NCBI RefSeq assembly: GCF_001718315.1
Contig: NZ_CP013362.1
Span: 2,232,001-2,296,000 of the forward strand
From: Burkholderia diffusa
Lineage (GTDB): Bacteria; Pseudomonadota; Gammaproteobacteria; Burkholderiales; Burkholderiaceae
DNA: 64,000 nt
Reading direction: 5' to 3'
Shown here: in pieces, positions 54,578-63,957 of the stretch
How positions within the stretch are numbered: position 1 is the stretch's first letter
How the letters are laid out: each line of letters begins with the position of its first letter
Program-made: the position numbers and the translations under genes
Notes under the pieces: model-generated
Databases searched by the model: none
What the model was told of the DNA's origin: nothing
What the model saw: only the letters and a program-made list of their open reading frames with translations

Positions 54578-55683
54578 GCGGCCTCCTTCAGCGTCGCGAG
54601 CTTGACGACGCGCGTCCGCGGATGCACGGGTTGCGCGGCGCCGACCCAGCGCCAGCAGATCGTGCCGGTGCGATGCCCGGCCGTATCGAGCCAGTTTGCG
54701 TCGCCCGGCCGTGCCGCGGCGACCACCACGGTCACGCCGCCGTCGACATTCAGGCGCGCGCGGTGCTTGTTCACGCAGATGTCGAAGTGCCGGTAGTCGA
54801 GCGACTCCATCCAGTAGTTGTTGAGCTGCACGTTCCAGAAGTCGCAGTCGGGCACCGTGTCGACGTCGATCACCAGCGCCTCGTCGTCGGCCAGCGACCA
54901 GCACGAGTGGTAGTAGTAGATGTTCGGATCGCCGCCGACCGACTGGCACAGCGCCTGGTCCGCGGGCGGCAGCGCGTTCACGTGCGCCCGGTAGCTCGCG
55001 GCCCAGTCGGCGAACAGCTTCGACGTCTGCTCGACGAACTGCGCGGCGCGCATGAGGCCGCCCTGCAGCACGAGCGGGTCGAGCGGCGCCGGGCGGTCGT
55101 GCGCGCCGATGCGTTCGATCCTCAATTGCGCCGGCGTCTCCGCGCGCCGGTCGAGGAAGGTCTGGCGCACCAGCAGCGCGTTCGTGCCCGGCTCCATGCG
55201 TACCCAGTTGCCCGCGCGCGGCGCCGCGCTCACCATGAGTTCGAAGCTGCCGTCCGGTGCGACGTCGAGCTGCTTCGCATCGAGAAACCCCGTCTGCAGC
55301 ATCTTGCCGTCCGTCTCGTAGCCACCCTTCTGCGTGCCGAAGCTCAGGTACGCGACCGTGCCGCGCCGCCCCGTCACGCGATATTCGCAACGGCCATCGA
55401 GGCGCGCGTACTGGTACAGGTTGTCGGGATTGTCGGCGCCGATCTTCGCGGTCTCGTGGGACGGCGAGAAGAAGCCGGGCCACGCGCCGTCCGCGAACTC
55501 GACGTGCATTTCGAGCGCGATGCGCATCAGCCGGCTCAGGTAACGAAACCCTTCCGCGCGCGTGAGCGGATCGTCCGGCGCCTCGGCGCGCAGGATCTGC
55601 TGTCCGCTGCGTTTCAGGGTGTCGCAGAAATCGGCCCAGGTCTGGCCCGAAAGCAATTGCATGGCACGTGTGTCGTCGGTCAT
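54574..55683 (-). CDS. DUF1214 domain protein
   Basis: The 369-residue protein has the DUF1214 region in its C-terminal half, with DPNIYYYHSCWSLADDEAL, FWNVQLNNYWMESLDYR and the segment VVAAARPGDANWLDTAGHR. The family has no defined activity but often neighbours lipid, steroid or alkane metabolism genes. It is the first gene of the DUF1214-sulfotransferase-SDR-DHH operon. No signal peptide is seen. Confidence 0.85.
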   Translation of the reverse strand: MTDDTRAMQLLSGQTWADFCDTLKRSGQQILRAEAPDDPLTRAEGFRYLSRLMRIALEMHVEFADGAWPGFFSPSHETAKIGADNPDNLYQYARLDGRCEYRVTGRRGTVAYLSFGTQKGGYETDGKMLQTGFLDAKQLDVAPDGSFELMVSAAPRAGNWVRMEPGTNALLVRQTFLDRRAETPAQLRIERIGAHDRPAPLDPLVLQGGLMRAAQFVEQTSKLFADWAASYRAHVNALPPADQALCQSVGGDPNIYYYHSCWSLADDEALVIDVDTVPDCDFWNVQLNNYWMESLDYRHFDICVNKHRARLNVDGGVTVVVAAARPGDANWLDTAGHRTGTICWRWVGAAQPVHPRTRVVKLATLKEAA

Positions 55684-55704
55684 GTGTCGTCTCCGCCGGT
55701 GGCT

Positions 55705-55729
55705 GAGCGCTCACCTTAAGCGAGCGCTC
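55705..55729. promoter_or_regulatory. Paired GAGCGCTC palindromes (TetR-like operator?)
   Basis: GAGCGCTC, itself an 8-bp palindrome, occurs at 55705-55712 and 55722-55729, with the palindrome CTTAAG between. The pair is 22 bp upstream of the DUF1214 start. Such paired palindromes are typical of TetR-family operators; no TetR gene is in the window. Confidence 0.5.
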
Positions 55730-55738
55730 CACGCGCCA

Positions 55739-55807
55739 CTTCGTCCGGGTGGACTAAGGAAAGATCCGCCGCACCGACGTGCCGCGGGTTAGTCCACCCG
55801 GACGAAG
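55739..55807. repeat. 19-bp perfect inverted repeat in divergent promoter region
   Basis: CTTCGTCCGGGTGGACTAA (55739-55757) and its exact complement (55789-55807) are separated by 31 bases, with centres 50 bp apart. Each arm contains GTCC-N4-GGAC, a dyad in itself. It lies between the sulfotransferase operon and cysD and may be bound by the LuxR-type protein encoded at 58848. Confidence 0.8.
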
Positions 55808-55897
55808 AACGGCACCGCCCTCGCTCGATACCGTTGGCGCCATGCATGAAACGCCGCACATGTCGCGCGGCGCCGGCATGCAACAAGGAGACGAACG

Positions 55898-56794
55898 ATG
55901 TTGACCCACTTGGAGCGACTGGAGGCCGAAAGCATCCACATCATGCGCGAGGTGGTCGCGGAATGCGAAAACCCGGTGATGCTCTATTCGATCGGCAAGG
56001 ACAGCTCGGTCATGCTGCATCTCGCGATGAAGGCGTTCTACCCGGCCAAGCCGCCCTTTCCGCTGCTGCACGTCGATACGACGTGGAAGTTCCGCGAGAT
56101 GATCGCGTTTCGCGACGAGACGGCCAGGCGCCTCGGCCTCGACCTGCGCGTGCACGTGAACCCCGACGGCGTCGCGAACGACATCAATCCGTTCACGCAC
56201 GGCTCGGCCGTGCACACCGACGTGTGGAAGACGCAAGGGCTCAAGCAGGCGCTCGACCACTACGGCTTCGACGCCGCATTCGGCGGCGCGCGCCGCGACG
56301 AGGAGAAATCGCGCGCGAAGGAGCGCATCGTGTCGTTGCGCTCGGAGCAGCACCGCTGGGACCCGAAGCGCCAGCGGCCCGAACTCTGGTCGCTGTACAA
56401 CGCGCGCAAGCGCAAGGGCGAAAGTCTGCGCGTGTTTCCGATTTCCAACTGGACCGAGCTCGACATCTGGCAATACATCCGGCTGCACGACATCCCGATC
56501 GTGCCGCTCTACTACGCGAAGGAGCGGCCCGTGGTCGAGCGCGACGGCGCGCTGATCATGGTCGACGACGAACGCCTGCCGCTGCGCGACGGCGAAGTGC
56601 CGCGCATGCGCAAGGTGCGCTTTCGCACGCTCGGCTGCTATCCGCTCACAGGCGCGATCGACAGCGACGCGAGCTCGCTCGACGAGATCCTGCAGGAGAT
56701 GCGCGACACGCGCACGTCCGAGCGCCAGGGACGCCTGATCGACAGCGATTCGGCCGGTTCGATGGAAAGGAAGAAACAGGAGGGATATTTCTGA
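55898..56794 (+). CDS. cysD: Sulfate adenylyltransferase subunit 2
   Basis: CysD (298 residues) is the PP-loop ATPase subunit that makes adenosine 5'-phosphosulfate (APS) from sulfate and ATP. The PP-loop is [13 protein letters not shown] (about 28-40), and [16 protein letters not shown] and the C-terminal RKKQEGYF are typical. The ATG follows AAGGAG. Its stop overlaps the CysNC start by TGATG, so the subunits are made together. The context with a sulfotransferase suggests dedicated PAPS supply. Confidence 0.96.
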   Translation: MLTHLERLEAESIHIMREVVAECENPVMLYSIGKDSSVMLHLAMKAFYPAKPPFPLLHVDTTWKFREMIAFRDETARRLGLDLRVHVNPDGVANDINPFTHGSAVHTDVWKTQGLKQALDHYGFDAAFGGARRDEEKSRAKERIVSLRSEQHRWDPKRQRPELWSLYNARKRKGESLRVFPISNWTELDIWQYIRLHDIPIVPLYYAKERPVVERDGALIMVDDERLPLRDGEVPRMRKVRFRTLGCYPLTGAIDSDASSLDEILQEMRDTRTSERQGRLIDSDSAGSMERKKQEGYF

Positions 56795-58725
56795 TGGCAC
56801 ACATTCTCGCCGCGCCCGAGGCGCTCGCGCACCCGAATCCCGCGAGTCCCGCGAGTCCTGTCACGCACGCCGACGATGCGCGGACGAAGGACCTGCTGCG
56901 CTTCATCACGTGCGGCAGCGTCGACGACGGCAAGAGCACGCTGATCGGCCGCCTGCTCTACGAATCGAACATGCTGTTCGACGATCAGCTGACCCAGCTC
57001 GAAGCCGATTCGAAGAAAGTCGGCACGCAAGGCGGTGCGCTCGATTTCGCGCTGCTCGTCGACGGCCTGTCGGCAGAGCGCGAACAGGGGATCACGATCG
57101 ACGTCGCATACCGCTTCTTCGCAACCGCGCGACGCAAGTTCATCGTCGCCGATACGCCCGGCCACGAGCAATACACGCGCAACATGATCACCGGCGCGTC
57201 GACCGCCGATCTCGCGGTGATCCTGATCGACGCGCGCAAGGGCGTGCTCACGCAGACGCGCCGCCACAGCCATCTCGTCGCGCTGATCGGCATCAGGCGC
57301 GTCGTGCTCGCGATCAACAAGATGGATCTGGTCGACTACGATCGCGCGGTGTTCGAGCGCATCGACGCCGACTATCGCGCGTTCGCGGCCGAGCTCGGTC
57401 TGGAAGAGATCGTCAGCATTCCGATGTCCGCGCTGCGCGGCGACAACGTGATCGCGTCGAGCGCGCGGATGCCGTGGTACGCGGGCCCGCCGCTGATGCA
57501 GCATCTCGACACGCTGCCGCTCGTCGAGCGCGTGACGCGCGACGAACCGTTGCGGCTGCCCGTGCAATGGGTCAACCGCCCGCATCTGAACTTCCGTGGC
57601 TATGCCGGCAGCATCGCGTCCGGCGAAGTGCGCGTCGGCGAACGCGTGCGCGTGCTGCCGTCCGGCAAGGAAAGCCGCGTCGCATCGGTGATCACGCCAG
57701 CCGGTGAAGCCGACGTCGCACGTGCCGGCGAAGCGGTGACGCTCACGCTCGCCGACGAAATCGACATCAGCCGCGGCGACATGATCGCGCGCGCCGACGC
57801 GCCGCCGGAGGTGGCCGACCAGTTCGAAGCGACGCTCGTGTGGATGCACGACGAACCGCTGCTGCCTGGCCGGCCGTATCTCGTGAAGCTCGGCACGCAG
57901 ACGGTCGGCGCGACCTGCGCGACGCCCAAGTACAAGATCGACGTGAACACGCGCGAACGTCTCGCCGCGCGCACGCTCGCGCTGAACGAGATCGGCGTGT
58001 GCAACCTGAGCTTCGACCGGCCCGTCGCGTTCGATCCGTACGACCGGAACCGTCACACCGGCGGCTTCATCGTGATCGACCGCTTCACCAACGACACGGT
58101 CGGCGCCGGGATGCTGCACTTCGCGCTGCGCCGCGCGCACAACGTTCACTGGCAGGCCGTCGACGTCGATCGCGACGCGCGCGCGGCGCGCAACGCACAG
58201 ACGCCGCGCATCGTGTGGCTGACCGGGCTGTCCGGCGCGGGCAAGTCGACCATCGCGAACCTCGTCGAGCAGCGGCTGCATGCGCTCGGCAAGCACACGT
58301 ACCTGCTCGACGGCGACAACGTACGGCACGGGCTCAACCGCGATCTCGGCTTCACCGAGGCCGATCGCGTGGAAAACATCCGGCGCGTGGCGGAAGTCGC
58401 TCGGCTGATGCTCGATGCCGGGCTCATCACGCTCGTGTCGTTCATCTCGCCGTTTCGCGCCGAACGCGACATGGCGCGTGCGCTGGTCGGCCCCGACGAG
58501 TTCGTCGAAGTGTTCGTCGACACGCCGCTCGCGGTCGCCGAGCAACGCGATCCGAAGGGGTTGTACAAGAAGGCGCGCAGCGGCGAGCTGAAACACTTCA
58601 CGGGCATCGACTCGCCGTACGAGCCGCCCACGCAGCCGGAACTGCGCATCGACACGGTGGCCGAGTCACCGGAAGCGGCGGCCGAGCGCGTCGTCGCGTA
58701 CCTGCTGCGCGAGCGCGCCGCCTGA
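56794..58725 (+). CDS. cysNC: CysN-CysC fusion: sulfate adenylyltransferase GTPase subunit / APS kinase
   Basis: The 643-residue protein is a NodQ-type fusion. The CysN GTPase part (about 1-465) has GSVDDGKST (41-49), [11 protein letters not shown] and NKMDLVDY, and drives APS synthesis with CysD. The CysC part (about 470-643) has the P-loop GLSGAGKST (478-486) and phosphorylates APS to PAPS. APS kinase is needed when PAPS is used for sulfation, which fits the divergent sulfotransferase. The ATG overlaps the cysD stop. Confidence 0.95.
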   Translation: MAHILAAPEALAHPNPASPASPVTHADDARTKDLLRFITCGSVDDGKSTLIGRLLYESNMLFDDQLTQLEADSKKVGTQGGALDFALLVDGLSAEREQGITIDVAYRFFATARRKFIVADTPGHEQYTRNMITGASTADLAVILIDARKGVLTQTRRHSHLVALIGIRRVVLAINKMDLVDYDRAVFERIDADYRAFAAELGLEEIVSIPMSALRGDNVIASSARMPWYAGPPLMQHLDTLPLVERVTRDEPLRLPVQWVNRPHLNFRGYAGSIASGEVRVGERVRVLPSGKESRVASVITPAGEADVARAGEAVTLTLADEIDISRGDMIARADAPPEVADQFEATLVWMHDEPLLPGRPYLVKLGTQTVGATCATPKYKIDVNTRERLAARTLALNEIGVCNLSFDRPVAFDPYDRNRHTGGFIVIDRFTNDTVGAGMLHFALRRAHNVHWQAVDVDRDARAARNAQTPRIVWLTGLSGAGKSTIANLVEQRLHALGKHTYLLDGDNVRHGLNRDLGFTEADRVENIRRVAEVARLMLDAGLITLVSFISPFRAERDMARALVGPDEFVEVFVDTPLAVAEQRDPKGLYKKARSGELKHFTGIDSPYEPPTQPELRIDTVAESPEAAAERVVAYLLRERAA

Positions 58726-58847
58726 CCCACACCGGCCGCGCCGCAGGGGCACGGCCCGCGTCGTCTACTCCGTTCGGATGACGCGGGCCGCCGGCCGGCC
58801 GGTATGCTGGGCCGGAAGCATTCACCCCGCCCGAGGAGAACACGAGC

Positions 58848-60035
58848 ATGCGGATCGCGCTGGCGCCCGACGACACGGCCGCGCACGACGGTTTCGACGA
58901 CGCGGCATGGACGGCCCGCGAACTCAGCGCGTGGCTCGGGCTCGTCTATCAGGGCCCGTCCGAAGCGACGCCGTGGGGGAGCTTTCTCGAAGCGATCCGC
59001 GTGCGGCTCGACGCGCGCTTCACGACGCTCGTGCTGCGCAACCCTGGCGGCTCGCGGCGCGGGCTCATCATCAACGCATCGGCCCATGGCCCGCTACTGC
59101 CCGGCGAGCCGTCGTACAGCGAGCAGTTCTATGCGCTGTGCCCGTTTCTCGACCAGCCGCCCGGCCAGGTGTTCACGGCCGACCGGCTGTTCGGCGCCGC
59201 CCGCTGGTGCGCGCATGCCTTCTACCTGCAGTACCTGCAGCCGCTCGACCTGCGCTTCATCCTCGGCGCAAACCTGCGCGGCGAGCGCGGCGTCGAGTGC
59301 GCATTCTTCGTGAGCCGCGCGCACCATGCTCGCGATTTCGACGCGGCCGAACGCGCGCAGGTCGCGACGCTGCTGCCCCACCTGCAGCGCGCGATCGAGC
59401 TGCATGCGGCGCTCGACGTGCTCGACGCCGAACGCGCGCTGTACGCGGGCACCGTCGACCGGCTCGACGTCGGCACCGCGATCCTCGACGAGGACGGGCG
59501 CGTGATCAAGCACAACCGCATCGCCGAACGGCTGATCGCACGGCAGGACGGCCTGTGCCTGCGCCAGGAGCGGCTCCATGCGTCGTGCCCGCTCGACGAG
59601 CGCCGGCTGCAGAAGGCTTTGCAGGCCGCGCTCGAGCATTTCCGCGCGGGCGCGCTCGGGCGTATCGAGGCCACCACGCTGTCGCGGCCCGGCGGCGCGC
59701 TGCCGTTGAACGTGCTGCTGCGCCCGCTCGCGCCCTATCGCGGCGCGGAGGACCGCCAGCATCGCCCGGCCGTCGCGGTGTTCGTCCGCGATCCGGCGTC
59801 GTCGCCGCAGACCTCGCGCGACATGCTGCATCGACTGTTTCGCCTCACGCCGATGGAAACCGAGATCGCACTGCTGCTCGTCGACGGCCTGACGCTCGAC
59901 GAAGCGGCCGCCGCCACCGGCATCACGAAGAACACCGCGCGCGCGCACCTGCGCGGAATCTTCGCGAAGACGGGCGCGACGCGGCAGGCCGTGCTCGTGA
60001 AGATGCTGCTGAACAGCGTGGTGTCGATGGCATAG
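58848..60035 (+). CDS. LuxR-type HTH transcriptional regulator
   Basis: The 395-residue regulator has a C-terminal GerE/LuxR HTH (about 330-390): LTPMETEIALLLVDGLTLDE and TGITKNTARAHLRGIFAKTG. The middle part (VGTAILDEDGRVIKHNRIAE, about 208-227) looks like a PAS-type sensor. No autoinducer-binding domain is evident. It follows cysNC by 122 bp on the same strand with GAGGAGAA upstream, and is a candidate for binding the 19-bp repeat at 55739. Confidence 0.88.
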   Translation: MRIALAPDDTAAHDGFDDAAWTARELSAWLGLVYQGPSEATPWGSFLEAIRVRLDARFTTLVLRNPGGSRRGLIINASAHGPLLPGEPSYSEQFYALCPFLDQPPGQVFTADRLFGAARWCAHAFYLQYLQPLDLRFILGANLRGERGVECAFFVSRAHHARDFDAAERAQVATLLPHLQRAIELHAALDVLDAERALYAGTVDRLDVGTAILDEDGRVIKHNRIAERLIARQDGLCLRQERLHASCPLDERRLQKALQAALEHFRAGALGRIEATTLSRPGGALPLNVLLRPLAPYRGAEDRQHRPAVAVFVRDPASSPQTSRDMLHRLFRLTPMETEIALLLVDGLTLDEAAAATGITKNTARAHLRGIFAKTGATRQAVLVKMLLNSVVSMA

Positions 60036-60105
60036 CCGCCGGCGGGAGCCCTGACTGCGCGGAGCAGCCCGCCGGGCGCATCGTTGCCGTTCGTCTGACG
60101 TCAAT

Positions 60106-60230
60106 CCATGTCATACGTCATCAGATGTTATTGCACCTGCCGACATCCTCATGATATCCCCCAATATTTGAATATGTTCCGGGTAAACCCGCGACGCCAC
60201 GGCGGAATCTCAGGCGTACCATGTCATACG
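60106..60230. promoter_or_regulatory. Repeated CCATGTCATACG elements before MFS gene
   Basis: CCATGTCATACG occurs at 60106-60117 and again at 60219-60230, where it contains the start codon. A palindrome TGACGTCA (60096-60103) precedes the first copy. The 60036-60220 gap is otherwise AT-rich for this genome around 60150-60185. The repeats may be operators of a GntR-type or other regulator encoded elsewhere. Confidence 0.45.
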
Positions 60231-61669
60231 ACAACGTACTACCTAAATCGCCACCTTCGACACCGACGCGGGCCACCGCCCCGTCCGCCGCCCGACCGGA
60301 GACTCCCTTGGCCACACCTGCCCTGCCCGGCCGCGACCCGCTCGCGTCCGCCATCTCGAAAGTGAAATGGCACGTGCTGCCGCTCGTGCTCATCATGTTC
60401 ATCGCGAACTACATCGACCGCGTGAACGTCGGCTTCGTCGATCGCCACCTCGAAGCGTCTATCGGTATTGGCGCGGCCGCGTACGGGCTCGGTGCCGGCC
60501 TGTTCTTCGTCGGCTACGCGCTGTTCGAAGTACCGTCGAACCTGCTGATGCAGCGCTACGGCGCGCGCATCTGGCTCGCGCGGATCATGGCGACGTGGGG
60601 CATCGTCGCCGCCGCGATGGCGTTCGTGTGGAACGACACGTCGTTCTACGTGCTGCGCTTCCTGCTCGGCGCGGCCGAGGCCGGCTTCTTCCCCGGCGTC
60701 GTGCTGTACCTGTCGCAATGGCTGCCGCCGCAGGAGCGCGGCAAGGCGATGGCGATCTTCCTCGGCGGCTCCGCGTTCGCGTCCGTGCTGTCCGGGCCCG
60801 TGACCGGCGCGCTGCTGTCGATCCACGGCTTCGGCCTGCAGGGCTGGCAGTGGATGTTCCTGATCGAAGGGATGTTCTCGGTCGCGCTGTGCGGCGCGAG
60901 CTGGCTGCTGCTGAAGTCGCACATCCGCGACGCGACGTGGCTCACCAACGACGAACGCGCGGCGCTCCAGAATGCGCTCGATGAAGAGCGCGCGACCCGC
61001 GACGTACGCTCGAAGGTGCACGTATCGGCCGCCACGCTGCTGCGCGATCCGCAGATCGTGCTGTTCTGCTTCCTGTATTTCGCGATCCAGCTCACGATCT
61101 ACGCGGCCACCTTCTGGCTGCCGACCATCATCCGCAAGATGGGCGGCCTCACCGATTTCCAGGTCGGCCTCTACAACACGATTCCGTGGATGATCGCGAT
61201 CGGCGCGATGTACGGCTTCGCGGTGCTGTCCGCGAAGTGGAAGCATCCGCAGCGCTGGCTGTCGTTCGCGCTCGTGCTCGCCGCGTGCGGGCTGTTCGCG
61301 TCGACGTCGCGCGATCCGGTCTGGTCGTTTGCGTCGATCTGCTTCGCCGCGCTCGGCTTCAAGGCCGCGTCGTCGCTGTTCTGGCCGATCCCGCAGGGCT
61401 ACCTCGACACCCGCGTGGCCGCGGCCGTGATCGCGCTGATCAACTCGATCGGCAACCTCGGCGGCTTCGTCGCGCCGACGGCCTTCGGTTATCTGAAGCA
61501 ACATACGGGTTCGATCACGGGCGGCCTGTATGCGCTCGCGATCGCGTCCCTCGTCGCCGCGGTCGCCGCGCTGTTCGCCCGCACGCACCGGCGCAGCGAT
61601 CCGCCGCGCGGGCTGCCGGCCGACGAGTCCTTCACGAACACCTCGATGCTCCGCCATGCCGAACACTGA
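60221..61669 (+). CDS. MFS transporter, anion:cation symporter (ACS) family
   Basis: The 482-residue transporter has twelve helices and the ACS signature NYIDRVNVGFV (helix 1 end). This family imports sugar acids, tartrate, phthalate and related organic anions with protons. The N-terminal 45 residues are Pro/Ala/Thr-rich and cytosolic. Its 3' end overlaps the lactonase gene by 14 bp, so both act in one pathway, perhaps use of an aldonic acid or sugar. No strong ribosome site precedes the ATG. Confidence 0.9.
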   Translation: MSYDNVLPKSPPSTPTRATAPSAARPETPLATPALPGRDPLASAISKVKWHVLPLVLIMFIANYIDRVNVGFVDRHLEASIGIGAAAYGLGAGLFFVGYALFEVPSNLLMQRYGARIWLARIMATWGIVAAAMAFVWNDTSFYVLRFLLGAAEAGFFPGVVLYLSQWLPPQERGKAMAIFLGGSAFASVLSGPVTGALLSIHGFGLQGWQWMFLIEGMFSVALCGASWLLLKSHIRDATWLTNDERAALQNALDEERATRDVRSKVHVSAATLLRDPQIVLFCFLYFAIQLTIYAATFWLPTIIRKMGGLTDFQVGLYNTIPWMIAIGAMYGFAVLSAKWKHPQRWLSFALVLAACGLFASTSRDPVWSFASICFAALGFKAASSLFWPIPQGYLDTRVAAAVIALINSIGNLGGFVAPTAFGYLKQHTGSITGGLYALAIASLVAAVAALFARTHRRSDPPRGLPADESFTNTSMLRHAEH

Positions 61670-62705
61670 CCGCCTGACCGTCGTCGTCTCGAATGCCGTC
61701 GACGGCGACCTTGCCACGTTCTCGCTCGCGTCCGACGGCGCGCTCGCGCCGCTCGCCCGCTACCCGGCCGGCGACGTCGCGATGCCGGTCGCCGTGCAGG
61801 CCGATCGCGCACGGCTGTACGTCGCGACGCGCGGCGAAGCACCGACGATCGTCGCGTTCCGTGTCGCGACGGGCACCGGCGCGCTTGCCCGCATCGGCGC
61901 GACCGCGATCGACGCCAGCCTCGCCTACCTGTCGCTCGATCGCAGCAGCCGCTGGCTGCTCGGCGCATCGTACGGCGGCAACTCGCTGAGCCTCTACGAC
62001 GCCGCGCGCGTGCGCGACGGCGACGGTGCGCCGCTGCAGGTCGCGCACGGCATCGCGAACGCACATGCCGTCGTCGTGTCGCCGGACAATCGGTTCGCGT
62101 ACGTGAGCTCGCTCGGCTCGGACCGGATCTTCACGTTCGCGCTGGTCGACGATGCAGGCGGCCTGCGCGCGATCGAGCACGGCGAAACGCGCGTGCCGGG
62201 CGGCTTCGGCCCGCGTCACTTGCGCTTCGCGCGCGACGGCCACACGCTCGTCGCGGTCAGCGAGTTCCAGGCCACGCTCGCCACCTTCTCGCGCGCGGTC
62301 GACAGCGGCCGCCTCGGCGACGCGCAGGTCAGCGCGCGCCATCCGGCCGTCGCCGACCTCGCGCAAGGCCATGCGCGCCCGCCCGCGCCGACCACGCCCG
62401 CCGTGTGGGCCGCCGATCTCCACCTGACGCCCGACGAGCGCTTCGCGTACGTCAGCGAACGCACGTCGAGCCAATTGCTCTGCTATCGCCGCCACGCGGA
62501 CGGCACCTTCGAACCCGCGCACGCGACGGCCACCGAAACGCAGCCGCGCGGCTTCGCAATCGATCCGTCGGGACGCTGGCTCGTCGCATGCGGCGAGCAG
62601 TCGGAATACGTGTCGGTGTACGCTATCGCGCCAGGCGACGGCGCGCTGTCGTTGCATGCGCGCGTGCCGGGCGGTCGCGGGGCGAACTGGGTCGCGATCG
62701 TCTGA
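61656..62705 (+). CDS. Lactonase family beta-propeller (6-phosphogluconolactonase-like)
   Basis: The 349-residue protein belongs to the YbhE/Pgl lactonase propeller family: repeated motifs IANAHAVVVSPDNRFAYV, GPRHLRFARDGHTL and LTPDERFAYVSERTSS. Family members hydrolyse sugar lactones such as 6-phosphogluconolactone. The start at 61656 overlaps the MFS gene by 14 bp. Together they suggest uptake and opening of a sugar lactone. Its exact substrate is not defined. No signal peptide is seen. Confidence 0.87.
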   Translation: MPNTDRLTVVVSNAVDGDLATFSLASDGALAPLARYPAGDVAMPVAVQADRARLYVATRGEAPTIVAFRVATGTGALARIGATAIDASLAYLSLDRSSRWLLGASYGGNSLSLYDAARVRDGDGAPLQVAHGIANAHAVVVSPDNRFAYVSSLGSDRIFTFALVDDAGGLRAIEHGETRVPGGFGPRHLRFARDGHTLVAVSEFQATLATFSRAVDSGRLGDAQVSARHPAVADLAQGHARPPAPTTPAVWAADLHLTPDERFAYVSERTSSQLLCYRRHADGTFEPAHATATETQPRGFAIDPSGRWLVACGEQSEYVSVYAIAPGDGALSLHARVPGGRGANWVAIV

Positions 62706-62789
62706 CGGTCGATCGACCGCCGGAGCGCACGATCGATTGATCGATGCAGCGCGCACGACCGACATCGGCCCGCGCCGCCCCACGCGCCG

Positions 62790-63827
62790 TCAGCGCCGCT
62801 CGCTCGGTGCGACGCCGGTCCAGCGCTTGAACGCACGCGTGAAATTGGCGCGGTCGGTATAGCCGACTCGCGCCGCGATCTCGTCGACGGGCAGACGCGT
62901 GCCCTCCAGCAACCGGAGCGCATCGCGCAGCCGGATCTCGTCGAGCAGCGCCGAATAGGTCGCGCCGAATTCCGCGAGCTTGCGTTTGAGCGTGCGCGCC
63001 GACACGTGCAGCTCGCGCGCGACTTCGTCCACCGACGGATAACCGGCGTCCCCGCAGATCAGCAGGTTGCGCACGCGCTCGACGATGCTTTCCGCATAGC
63101 CGAGCCGCGCAAGCTCGGCCTCGCATTGCTGGACGATCATCTGCGCGGTCTGCGCGTTCGCGGTGCCGATCGGTTCGTCGAGCAGCGCGGCGTCGCAGCG
63201 GATGCGGTTCGCGCTCGCGTTGAAATGACAGCGCGGCAGCCGCGCGCGATAGCGCTCGAACCACGGCGGTTCGGGCCATTCGAAATGCAGCTCCGCGCGC
63301 GACTGCAACGTGCGCCCCGGCGCGGGATCGAGCAGCGAGTTGAACAGGATCGCCGTCTCGACCAGGAAATTTTCCACCGCGAACTGGCGCAGGCGGCCGA
63401 GCGCAAACGCCTCCAGCACGTCGATGTCGACGATCCCGTCGAGCTGCGCGAGCCGCACCGAAAAGAACGGCACGCGCGTCGGCAGGTAGCGGATGCCGAG
63501 CGCGATCGCCTCGCCGAGCGTCGCGCAACTCATCAGCCCGAAGCCGATCAGTCCGGATTTCGTGAGACTGCTGCGCAGGCCGATCTCGATCGCGATCGAC
63601 GGATCGTTCGTCGCATCGAGCAGGTTGAACACGATCGTTGCCTGCTGCAGCGGCGTGATGCGCGCGTCGGGCTGGGCGAGCCGGTCGCGCTCGACGCCCG
63701 AGCCGGCGAGAATCCGGCCGCCGTCGATGCCGCGCTCCTCGGCGAGCATCAGCATGAACAGCGCATACGCGGACGACACCGTGGCCTTGTTCAACTGGCG
63801 CGCGGCATCCGGAACGGACAGGGCCAT
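62790..63827 (-). CDS. AraC-family transcriptional regulator (OruR/ArgR-like N-domain)
   Basis: The 345-residue regulator has the arabinose-binding-like N-terminal domain of the OruR group (about 15-200) and a C-terminal AraC double HTH: VDEVARELHVSARTLKRKLA and VDEIAARVGYTDRANFTRAF. The ATG at 63827 was chosen with GGAG nine bases upstream. Such proteins usually activate a divergent catabolic operon, here beyond the right edge of the window. The effector is unknown. Confidence 0.9.
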   Translation of the reverse strand: MALSVPDAARQLNKATVSSAYALFMLMLAEERGIDGGRILAGSGVERDRLAQPDARITPLQQATIVFNLLDATNDPSIAIEIGLRSSLTKSGLIGFGLMSCATLGEAIALGIRYLPTRVPFFSVRLAQLDGIVDIDVLEAFALGRLRQFAVENFLVETAILFNSLLDPAPGRTLQSRAELHFEWPEPPWFERYRARLPRCHFNASANRIRCDAALLDEPIGTANAQTAQMIVQQCEAELARLGYAESIVERVRNLLICGDAGYPSVDEVARELHVSARTLKRKLAEFGATYSALLDEIRLRDALRLLEGTRLPVDEIAARVGYTDRANFTRAFKRWTGVAPSERR

Positions 63828-63868
63828 GCGGCGGACTCCGGAGCGGTTTCGGCGGATTGTAGCGTCGC

Positions 63869-63957
63869 TGGCCCGCAATGACACCGCGGCATGACTCTAG
63901 CGGCCGCGCACGGCGGCGAAGGCCCGCCCGTCAGTCATCGTGGCCCGAAATGACACC
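63869..63957 (+). repeat. 17-bp direct repeat upstream of AraC gene (candidate operators)
   Basis: TGGCCCGCAATGACACC (63869-63885) and TGGCCCGAAATGACACC (63941-63957) differ at one base and are 72 bp apart, about seven helical turns. They lie upstream of the AraC-type gene in the control region shared with whatever diverges past 64000. AraC proteins typically bind such direct repeats. Confidence 0.65.
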
